From Gonium pectorale (lineage: Eukaryota > Chlorophyta > Chlorophyceae > Chlamydomonadales > Volvocaceae), in assembly GCA_001584585.1 (NCBI GenBank), contig LSYV01000034.1, positions 983,563-1,047,562 on the forward strand: a DNA stretch of 64,000 bases, in the 5' to 3' direction. The notes below the pieces were generated by a model. It ran no database searches, was not told the origin of the DNA, and saw only the letters and a program-made list of their open reading frames with translations. Each line of letters opens with the position of its first letter. Within the stretch, counting starts at the first letter, position 1. Position numbers and translations under genes: made by a program. Below are positions 11,885-21,100 of this stretch, one piece after another.

Positions 11885-11965
11885 CAAAGAAAGAGGGAGC
11901 CCACCTCTACGGCCATACAACCCGAAGGCGCGACGTTTCCGGTAGGATGGGCGGGTGCAAAGCAA
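11885..11965 (-). repeat. Dispersed repeat C, copy 1
   Basis: Minus-strand reading contains CCCGCCCATCCTACCGGAAA, then CGTCGCGCCTTCGGG, then CCGTAGAGG. It matches copies at 13775 (plus, partial), 27849 (plus, partial), 35283 (minus) and 35985 (plus). Probably the end of a DNA transposon. Confidence 0.7.
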
Positions 11966-12537
11966 GGCATGTAACGTTCGTTCCGCCCCCCTAAAAGACC
12001 GGCATACAAGCAGCAGCAGGTAGATGACAGCCTGCAACCCCTTGCTCGACGGTGAGCGATTGGCGACATGTCGGCGACTATTATAGATGGCCTTGCACTT
12101 GGATCTGTGCTTTCGGTCGCTGCTGGGCCTCCGCAGCCATTCTCTGCACTGTGGGCTATGGACTGACAGACTCTGGCAGCGCTGGCGAGATCGCGTTGCT
12201 GGGTGCCGTCAGCCCCACATCCCTGCCGCTTTCTGACGTGCTAGAGACGCCGTGGTGCGGCCGCGTCCTGAGCAAGGTCGGCTTGCGGTCGGCCCACTTT
12301 GGAACTGCAGACGCGGGGACATCCGCACTCCCTAAGCCGCAACCGCCGCACCTCCACTTAAGCACCGCAAGGTCTTTCCCAGTCCAGCCCGAAGCATCTC
12401 ATGGACAAGAGCAATGCTTTCGGTATCTGCAGCTTGCCCACGCTCGCGCATCTGGAACTGGGGACACCTAGTGGTGCCGCCAACCTGCCTGACCGCTGTC
12501 ATGACGTATCGCGTAACGTGCATGTGACGGACAGCTA

Positions 12538-13416
12538 TTGGCAACTGAGGTGAGCCACTTCAGCCACATGCTGTACATGCTGCGGCGGCGCCTTGAGGCC
12601 CGGCGGCGCGCGAGCGAGCTCCGTCGCCGTCGCCGCCAGCTCAAGAAGCAGGAGCTGCGCGTGCGGGCGGCCCTCCAGCAGGCGCGTGAGAAGGAGAGAC
12701 AGGAGCGCCTCCAGCAGGAGCGGGAGGCGAAGCGGTCTTGGCGCGAAGTGGAAGTGCGGTGGCACTCCAATGCCCCACAGTGGCGGAGCAGAGTCGCGGA
12801 AGTGTCCACAGTGGGTCTTAGGCAAGCAAGCAAGAATGCATACGGTTGTTCACCGCAGCACCGCTATAGTGTCTCTATAACGCAGAGCAAGCGCGCCAAG
12901 ACGCTTGCTTACCACACAACGAGCGCACTAAGAGGCTCAGATTGCCGTACAGGGCCTCACGCAACAAAGCTCCGAAACAAAGCCCTGTCCTCCAACAAGG
13001 AAGGTGTAAGCATGAGCACTATTGATGCCTCACACAACACAGCACTGAATACTGCACTTAGGCACACGCATGCGCATGTCGGCGCACCATCACCGACCCA
13101 GACGTCGGAATACACGCGCCCTACTGAGCCAGCGGCGCTCACTGCCACTAAAAGCAAGGTCTTGCGACGCGTCCTGTCAATCACACAATACGTCGTGACA
13201 CCGCTGCTCCGCCTTTACTGCACAGTATGCACCTGGTCGGCGGGAGCGCTGGCGGTGTTCAAAGCGCCGAGAATTAGCGTGATTTGCCGTCGGATGAGCG
13301 TTGCCGCAAGGGGCTGTGCACGTTTCAGGATGAGCGGCTGGCGGCGGCGGTCTGGGCGCCCCGGCCGCTTTCGTTGCTTGAGCTCGGGCGCCTGGCGATG
13401 TCAGGGCCGGCGGTAG
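12538..13416 (+). CDS. Possible exon(s): Arg/Gln-rich basic coiled coil, unrecognised
   Basis: The plus-strand frame is open for 292 codons. The first 70 or so codons look like real protein: RRRLEARRRASELRRR, then AALQQAREKERQERLQQ, a basic amphipathic helix likely to form a coiled coil. The frame begins after a plausible acceptor (ACGGACAG at about 12534), so the true start codon would be upstream. After about 12750 the composition becomes ordinary, and a GT donor there (GAA/GTGCGG) may end the exon. I do not recognise the family. It sits between two oppositely oriented repeat C copies, so it could belong to a mobile element. It could also be a chance open frame. Confidence 0.3.
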   Translation: MATEVSHFSHMLYMLRRRLEARRRASELRRRRRQLKKQELRVRAALQQAREKERQERLQQEREAKRSWREVEVRWHSNAPQWRSRVAEVSTVGLRQASKNAYGCSPQHRYSVSITQSKRAKTLAYHTTSALRGSDCRTGPHATKLRNKALSSNKEGVSMSTIDASHNTALNTALRHTHAHVGAPSPTQTSEYTRPTEPAALTATKSKVLRRVLSITQYVVTPLLRLYCTVCTWSAGALAVFKAPRISVICRRMSVAARGCARFRMSGWRRRSGRPGRFRCLSSGAWRCQGRR

Positions 13417-13774
13417 AGCCAATGAGCCTGCAGCGGTGCTTCGCGTAGTCTCGTCCTCCACGGAGCTCTTCGATGCTTTCAGGCGCCAGATGGCGCTGCA
13501 AGCTCTGCTGCAGCGCTGCGAGCGTTGGGAGATGGAGGATATGATGATCTCGGGGCAGGCGCCCCATGGACGCCATGCTGGTCCTGGGCTCGGGCTGGTT
13601 GTGCTGCGCACGCGCGGCCAGGGAGGCATCTCGGCTGCTCCTCAGGGCGGAGCGCATAAGCAGGGAATGCACAGCACGCAGACTACCCGCGGGGATCTTG
13701 CCTTCAACCCCGCCTCATAGCCTATTAATCGGTGATCCCTCCGGGAGCAGCCCCAGCAGCCGAGACGGTTGTCG

Positions 13775-13830
13775 GAGTGTGGCCTCGGGTGTGTATGTCC
13801 GTAGAGGCTGCCTTCCCCGTTTCTGGTTCC
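13775..13830 (+). repeat. Dispersed repeat C, copy 2 (partial)
   Basis: Contains CTCGGGTGTGTATGTCCGTA then GAGGCTGCC, matching the outer part of repeat C copies at 11885 (inverted) and 35985 (direct). The inner part has diverged. Confidence 0.55.
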
Positions 13831-14152
13831 CTTTTTTTTGTGGCCAGCTGGCCACGGCCGCGGAAGCTGTTGCGTCACCATGCCTCCGAGGGCTCGGCCC
13901 TTCCGGCGGGCTTCCGAAGCGCCCGACCCCGCGTCACAGCAGCTGCTGCGCAGTCCGGTGTCCGCTGCTGTGGCTGACGGCCGGTCCAACGGCATGGCCG
14001 TTGCCGGCTGGATGCGCCGCCTGCGAGCGGATGTGGGGCCCGTGACAACTTGCGGGCCCCAGCAAGCGTCGTGCCCCGATGCTCCTGCGGCTCCTGCGGC
14101 AGCCACCAGGCTGCCAGCTGTTGTAGCACTCCATGAAGGCTTCGTGACTGGG

Positions 14153-14364
14153 CAATACACACTAAACCCACGAACCGCTCAGGTTCTCTTCTGCAATTGC
14201 CAAGGTTGCATACGTGTCCTCACAGCGCTGAGTTGGTGTGTCACATTGCGCTTTCTGTGTTTCGTGTTCTGGGCCTCACGGCTAGGACAACGGGTGTTTC
14301 ACCCACTCTGCTATGGCGGGTCGGGAGCCAATCGGCCTGCAGCCCCTCTGGGGAGCCTGTAATC
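14153..14364 (+). repeat. Dispersed repeat A, copy 1
   Basis: About 210 bases from CAATACACACTAAACCCACG to GGGGAGCCTGTAAT. They align base for base, with scattered differences and one insertion, to 35653-35862. Shorter inverted relatives lie at 33197-33300 and 33641-33739. Confidence 0.8.
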
Positions 14365-14720
14365 TGTATCTGGCAAGGCGGGGAACTGGTTGAGGTGGGT
14401 TAGAGCGCAGAGCCCGGTGACTGGCGCAATGCGTCTGCGTGCGACCGCGGCACGTTCGCAGTACTGCGCAGGTTGCCTGGTCACGGCACTGGTTGCCGAA
14501 ACCCACTCTTGGTTTGCCTAAGGCACATTATCGGCGCCGAGGCTGTTGTTGAGACACGAAACACACCGGATGCACGACAGCACTGTGAAACATGGGAAGG
14601 CATCAACCTCGTGTGTCGTTCCTGTTTATATTGTTGCACTTGTTGCCTGGCTTACGAATTAAGCCCAACAACGCGCACGCGTTGAGCATGGCCGTGTGAA
14701 TCTACTCAGGCGGCACATCG

Positions 14721-14795
14721 GCATTGTAGATCCCTATGTAGCAGCGATAACTTTGTATTTCTGTCGCAGAAACGCGACATAGGGATCTACAATGC
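14721..14795. repeat. Perfect 19-base inverted repeat (hairpin / MITE-like)
   Basis: GCATTGTAGATCCCTATGT at 14721-14739 is the exact reverse complement of 14777-14795. The 37-base centre holds a second small palindrome (TTTCTG TCG CAGAAA). It ends 90 bases before the ATG of the next gene, so it lies in its promoter or 5' UTR. Confidence 0.85.
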
Positions 14796-14884
14796 TAGAG
14801 CTATGCAAAACCTGCCAGCTGCTGACATGGCGTCCAGACAACTCTTGCTAAGGAAAGGAGCCAGCTGGCTCGCAGTGCACAGCC

Positions 14885-17267
14885 ATGAGGCATGCTAAGC
14901 TGCTCTCGGGCGGCCTTGAGGACTGCTTTCGGCAGCTGGGTTTGGACGCAAAGGACGCGCTGGTTGCGCGTCTGCAGCAGCAAGGCACCTTGCGCGACGT
15001 CCGGCTCGCGTGTCGCGCGCTACGGGAGTGCGTCGACGGGAGCATCCGCAGGATTTCCATAGCGGTGAGCAAGGACACCCGGGAGCAGTGGGAGGCGCAG
15101 CCGCTGCCCCTCTCGGCATGGCCCCGGTGCTCGTCAATCAACCTCAGCCTGACGGCTAGGTGCCAGGAGGACCATGCCCGACTCAACAGCCTGCTTGCTG
15201 TGGCCTTCGCGGGGCAGCCCTTGGAGGCGCGGTCCCACATCACGCAGCTGTCGGTGTGGTGGCCCGCAGCCATCGTCCAGGACGACCAGCCGCCGCCGGA
15301 GCTGACGCTGGCGCTCCTGATCCACACCTTTCCCCGCCTCCGCCACGTCACGCTGCGAGGCCTGCTCTCCCACGACCTCCCCATGCAGCAGTTGCTGTAC
15401 GACGCCCTCGCTGGCCTGGCGCACCTGGACGAGCTTACCCTCACATCCTGCTGCGCGCTCGACCGCGCGTCCGGGCTGGCGCCGCGCCTGCGGCGCCTCT
15501 CCGTCTGTGTGCCGCTCGTGGTGCCTGGCCCCGGCGCAAGCCGCGAGCTTGCCCTCTCATCTCTCCAGCCCGTTGCCTCCCTGCAGCAGCTGCGCCACCT
15601 GTCGGTGGAGCTCCAGGACAGCGATCCCGCAGCGCTGCAGCAGCTGCTCGCCTCGATGCCCCACACAGTCGAGACCCTGGAGCTCCCCAACTGCGCGGTG
15701 TTGTTCCCAGACTGCCGCGAGCACGGCGCCGTGGTAGGGCTGGACCGCGGCCGGGTTACGTGGTTGGAGGCGGGGCCGGTGTGCCTGGAGGGCTTGGGTC
15801 GCTTCGTGACCGGTGCGCTGCAGCCCAGCGGCGCCATGGCGCCGCAGCTGGAGCGCCTGACGCTGCGTGAGCTGCGGCTGTGCAGTCCGGCGGCCCCGGC
15901 GGCGGCGGCGGCGGCCGAGGCGGCGGCCGCCGGCGATGGGCAGGAGGTGGCGCCGCTACGATGGCTGCTGGCGCGCTGCCCCCACGCTGAGGTGGGGAAG
16001 GTGGTGGCGGAGGCGGGCGTGCCGCCGCCCTGGGTGTCCGAAACCCTCGCCAGCCTGTCGGGCCGGGTGGCGGAGTTGGAGCTATGCCTGAGGTACCACC
16101 GGTGCCTCCACATCCGCCTCTGCCGATCGTCGCCGCCAGCGGTCGCGGTCGCAGCAGTGGCAGCGGCGGCGGCGGTGCCCGGGCCTTCGGCGGCGGCCTC
16201 CTGGTCAGCGGCGCTGTCGCCGCCGGCGACGCCAGCTGGATCGGCGGCGGCAGCAGGTTCGGCCCTGCTAGCGGCTCATTCCTCGGCGGAGGCGACGCCC
16301 GCGGCAGCAGTGGCGGCAGTGAAGGCCGCTGCGATGGCGGGGACGCCAGCCCCCCTGACGCCCGCAGCCGCCGCGCCGGCGGCGGCCCGGTCTACGTCAG
16401 CGGCCGCGGCGCGGTCGGGACCGTATCCCTTGGTGGGTGATGCGCTAAACCGCCTGCTTGTAGCAGCGAATCGCGACCCACGGGTCGCAGCGGAGTCTCC
16501 GCTGCTCGTACTCATAGGCCCCCTTGTCGATGGCATGTCGTGGGCTCCGGACGTGCTGGGCTCATGGGTGCGACAGCTGATGGAGCGGGCTCGGGGCGGC
16601 GCATATGGCGGCGAGCAGGAGGATGCCGAAGCTGGCGCCGCTGGGGGCGGCGGAGGCCGGGGGTACCTACTCCTGCCCTGCGTTGCGGCGCTGCTGCTCC
16701 AGTGCCGCGGGCCCTCCGAGCGGGTGGCCGTGGAGGCGGCCGCCCGGGGAATCGGGGAGTCGGCGGCGGCGGTGGCGGCGGTGCTGCGCGGCACGGGGCC
16801 GGTGCTCAAGGTGCTGCCCGCCGCCGCCGCGGCGGCCCCGGTCCCCCCGAGTGGCGGCGGGGCCGGGCGACCGCTGCCACCCTCCGTCGAGGACGCCCTC
16901 GTGGACTCACTCTGCGAGGTGTGTAGGAGCGTCGGTTGACTGCGCAGAATGGTGCGCACTCAGCCCGAACGCTCGCTTCTCTTTCTTCTTCAGCTCATGC
17001 TCTGGCTGTCGCCATTCCATTCCTGTGCACTACGGTACGTTTTTGCACGCCTGCTTGCGGCCATCCCGCCGTGCCACCCAGCCGCGCTTATTGCCGTGTG
17101 CCTGGGCCGCCGCCCGTCTGCTGGCCCCGCCCTTGCTCCCTCAGGTTGCGCAGCGGGCATGGGAGGGGGAGGGGGTCGGCGCGGAGTGGGGCGAGCCCGA
17201 GCGTCTGGAGTGGCTGCTGGAGCAGTGGGAGCAGCTTTGCCACCTACCGCCATTCGAGACACTGTAA
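14885..17267 (+). CDS. F-box/LRR-like protein of a volvocine-type family, function unknown
   Basis: Two exons, 14885-16918 and 17145-17267, 718 residues. A single 226-base GT-AG intron sits near the 3' end and phase agrees. The N-terminal 60 residues resemble an F-box-like helix bundle (RDVRLACRALRECVDGSI). Leucine-rich segments follow at about residues 75-280 (e.g. LRHVTLRGLL, LDELTLTSC, LRHLSVEL), then an Ala-rich linker (about 330-520). The C-terminal helical region contains LIGPLVDGMSWAPDVLGSWV and LLLPCVAALLLQC and ends EWLLEQWEQLCHLPPFETL. This layout is common in lineage-expanded algal proteins; I recall no assigned function, and a role as substrate adaptor of an SCF ubiquitin ligase is only inference. 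The ATG at 14885 is the first in frame, and a hairpin lies just upstream. Confidence 0.8.
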
Positions 17268-17553
17268 CGGGGCTTGCTGTTGCGCGCTCCCTGTTGCTGG
17301 CCAGGAAGGCTATCTAGAAGGGGGCAGGATGCTCGTGCAGCGCTGATGTGCACTGTGCTGATGTATATCCTGTTTGTAGTGTGCAGGGTGTAGAGCTCTG
17401 CAAAGACGTAGGGAGCCGTGGCTACGGCGTACATGCCCGAAGCAGGGCGCCATCGCATTAAGATATTGGCCGTAAGGGCTCACTATTGCTCACGATCAGG
17501 CGTGGGTCGGATGTGGGGTCGGATCTATGCCGGACGCGTATCACAAGCCAGAA

Positions 17554-17558
17554 TGTAA
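17554..17558 (+). terminator. TGTAA polyadenylation signal of the F-box/LRR-like gene
   Basis: TGTAA 287 bases after the stop codon. The stop region itself also contains TGTAA (17263), but that would leave no 3' UTR. Confidence 0.4.
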
Positions 17559-17574
17559 ACGGTTCAAGACGGTA

Positions 17575-18177
17575 CAATCCAACATGAGGTGCGAGAGGCA
17601 CGGTTTTGGTCTCGAGGACCCCGCACCAAGTGCAGCAAGAGAGGTGCGTTTGGCCCATGAACGTGTACATTTCTTGAGGGCTTGCACTCGCGAGTCACTC
17701 AGTCAGGCGTTATGAAGTGGCTTGTAGGACGTCCCATGGGCCGCAATAGCCGAGGGAGCATCGCGTGGCGGTATCGTACGCAACCGATATTGTACCCAAC
17801 CTCTCAGGACTGTCTGCAAGACGTCCAACAGTAACGCATCAGCCATGGCGAAACGGGCTTTGCCAATATTTGGGCGCCGTCCATTTGGGGGCAACATGGC
17901 ACCAACACCACAGTGAGGCCACGCAACGGCGCTACACGGGCTGCGCTGACAGCGGCTCATCTGTAACCGTGTATCGGCTAACATGCCGCGCCAATACAAA
18001 CCTGCCAGCGCCCAAGCCACTAAGCGGCACGGGCCGAAGCCGCCAACAGACGACTACCGATACCAACCGAAGCAGCACCAACGAGATGGCGAGCAAAGTC
18101 GAGGGTGATAACAGGCACCCCAGTCCTGCAACCCCACAGTCCTTTCAGTCATGAATCCCACAGCCAGCACACCCCGT
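17575..18177. other. Spacer between convergent genes
   Basis: Holds the 3' UTR of the minus-strand RRM gene and no recognisable gene, tRNA or repeat. No TGTAA on the minus strand was found close to the stop codon at 18178. Confidence 0.5.
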
Positions 18178-21100
18178 TCACTGGTAGTAGCCCTGGCCGG
18201 GCTGCAGCTGCCCCGCATACGCCTGCTGCTGCGGCTGGCGCGGCGCCATGCCGTACGCCTGTGGCGGCGAGGACATGGCGGTCGGCGCCTGTCCGGACTG
18301 CGCCCCGCCAGACGGGAAGGACGGCATCTGGCCCGCCTGCTGCTGCGGCTGCTGAGGGGCCGAGGCCGCCGCCTGCAAAGAGAAATAAGGGAAAGAGAAT
18401 GAACAGGCGAGCAGAGTCCGATCCATTGACAAGACGGTCAGATGTAGAATCGGTCACGCTAAGAGGCAGTGCATGCCTGATATTTACGTACTCGGCCGCT
18501 GTCCTGGAATTAAAACACACCACAAAGACATACCTGCGGAAAATAAGCTGGGTTGTAAGCTCCGTACGGCCCGTACGCGTACTGCTGTTGCTGCTGGTCC
18601 GGAGGAGGTGCGGCGTACGACGCCGGCGCCTGCTGCTGCTGTGCGTACTGCTGCTGCGGCTGCTGCTGCTGCGACTGACCCGCAGCTTGCGCGCCGTACA
18701 TGCCGTACTGCTGCTGCTGCGCTGTTGTGCTGCTGTACTGCTGCTGGCCTGGCAGCGGCGCGGCGGGCGCCTGCTGCTGCGGCGGTTGTGCGCCATACTG
18801 GGGATACTGATAGGTTGCGTAGGGTGCCTGGGTGGGCCCGGCGGCGGGGGCCGGGGCGCTGTAGGCGTACGGCGCAGGAGCGGTGCCCTCGCTGGCGGTG
18901 CCCTTGCCGCCGGGGGGCGACGTGGGGCCCGAGAAGCCGATGCCGCCATGGTCGTGGCTGCCGGGCTGCTTGGAGCCTGACGAGAGCAGAGTAAATGGGG
19001 GCCGCAAGTGCGCTTGCATTCAGGGCAGCGCGTACCCCAAACAACTTGAGGCACAGAAGTGCAGCACAGAAATGCAGCCCCGGCCACCGATGCACTGACA
19101 GCGCCCTTGACTGGTCAGTCATGACACTGCGCCTCTCGCTGCTCCGCGAAACCCGTGCGCTTGCAAAAGATCGCAGGTTGGCCCGCGCCTGCACAAACCG
19201 CTCCAACCCTCGACCAACGAGCACCGCAAAACCCCGGTCCTCACCTGCCGCGGGCGGCGCGGTGCTACCCTCGCCGTGCCCCTGCTGCTGGCCGGCGTGC
19301 CCCTGCGTCGCGTTGCCCGCCGAGTCCACCGTATGCAGCTCCCCGCCGCGCACGAAAGCGGCAGCGGGACGCGGCGCCGGCGGCGCCGGCTGCGGAGCGG
19401 CCTGCTGCTCCTGCTTGAGCTGCTGGTTGGGGTTGGGGTTGAAGCGGTCCATGTGGTGGCCTGCAGCAAGGAGGTGACACGCGTCGTTCACAGTTAAGTC
19501 CCATGACGAGAATGTGCTTCTGACGATCAGTAACAGTAGCCCGAGCCGGCGGCCAAGCCGTGCCATCTAGTTGCTATCCCGCTGGGCAGGCCTTGAGGCC
19601 AGGCATGACCACGCATGCCCACCCCGGGTGCCGCGCACCAAGGGCGCGAGCAGGTAAATGGGGTAGCCGCGACTGGTCGCGGTACCCGGTAAGGCATTGA
19701 GGACACGAGCAAAGCCAGAGCAGCCGGGGGCGCCTAGATGTGGAGCGGGGAAATGGCATGAGGGTGCCGGAGAGCTACTATCAGAAAACACGCATTGCAG
19801 CCCCGATGACGGGGCGCTAGTGTTGTCAGCGAATCTCTCCGCGCCGGTACGGCGGTGATCTACACCCCATCTGAAACTCAGCCGCCACGCAACAGGCGAA
19901 CCGAGGGATTAACAGGGGTGCGTTGCGAGCCGCGAGCCGTCAACCAAGCGCGCGTCGCGGCGCTAGGGCTCCAGCCCGTGCTTTCAACTGGGAGCGTTCT
20001 GCACGGCCTCGCGGTGAAGCCGCACACCAAGCCCCGGTCCTGAAGCGCTCGCCGCATCTCCCCGAGTCCTCACCAGTCATCACGCGCTTGCTGGGCGGCG
20101 GGACGTGGTGGAACGACTCCCCGTCGCGCTTCATGGGGCCCGGGCCGGCGGGCGGGCCCCCGGGCGGAGGGTAGCCGTAGGGGCCCATGGGCGGCTGGCC
20201 CGGCGGCGGCCCCATGGGCGGGGGAGGCCCCATAGGCGGCGGGCCCATCATGTGGCCCGGCGGCGGGGGTCCCATCGGCGGCCGCGGCGGCGGCATGTGG
20301 CCGGGCGGTTGGGGCATGTAGCCCGGCGGCGCGATGTGCGGGTCGCTCAGCAGCATGTGGCCCAGCCTCGGCGCGTTGCCCTGAGGGCAGCAGGCAGGAG
20401 CCGGGCATGGGCGGCAGCAATGAGCAGCTTGTTAACCGGTCGGCTTGCGTGATGCCAGGCAGTGCCCGGCACATGCGCGGCCCCGCCAGCAGGCGCAAAC
20501 CATGCGCCCACCCACGTTCCCACCCGCCCGCCGTACAGGTGACAAGTAGACAATTCGCAGAACAGGATCGCTGCTATTGCCCGGGCTTGGGAAAGGAGGG
20601 GGTCGCAAGCTGCCGCTATCTCGCACTTGCTCGGCTTCTGCCCGCCACACCCGAGAGTCAAGTGCAAAGCGCCACCGCTGGGCTAGTGTACATCACCGTT
20701 TGTTGAACGTGTCAAGGGTTACTGTTTCGCCAAGGAACAAGACAGGGAGGCCCGGACACGGTACCCATACTCGTATGCCAGGCATGGCTGGCGGGGCCTG
20801 GCAGGGTGGCGGGACCCTGGCGCTGTGTCAGGCCCTGCCAGGCAGGGGGACAGAAATCGTGGCTTACCGTGATGAGGATCTGGTTCTCAGCCTCAGACAG
20901 GCGCATCCTGAGGACGCGGCGGATCTCGTCGTACTCGGCGCGGAGCGCCATGAGCCGCCCAGCCTTACGTTGGTGCGGGAGGGATGAACGTGTTTAGACG
21001 GGATGAACGTGTTTAGACGTCTGCCTGGCACAGCACTGCGCAAGGTGTCTGCAAGGCCAGGGCAGGACGCCAAAGCGCACGGGCGCCAGCACCGAACCCC

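Larger units (their letters stand above)
11311..14720. other. Spacer with dispersed repeats and one coding-like stretch
   Basis: No complete gene could be built. It holds repeat C copies (11885-11965 minus, 13775-13830 plus), repeat A copy 1 (14153-14364) and an open, Arg-rich stretch from 12538 (listed separately). The segments 12160-12470 and 13436-13700 also read protein-like on the plus strand (e.g. ELFDAFRRQMALQALLQ from 13460), but no consistent splicing links them. The promoter of the calcineurin B gene should lie just right of 11310. Confidence 0.4.

Noticed and set aside
14848..16113. 421-codon minus-strand open frame
   Set aside because: Shadow of the F-box/LRR-like exon; composition is Ser/Arg-rich antisense of Leu/Ala codons.
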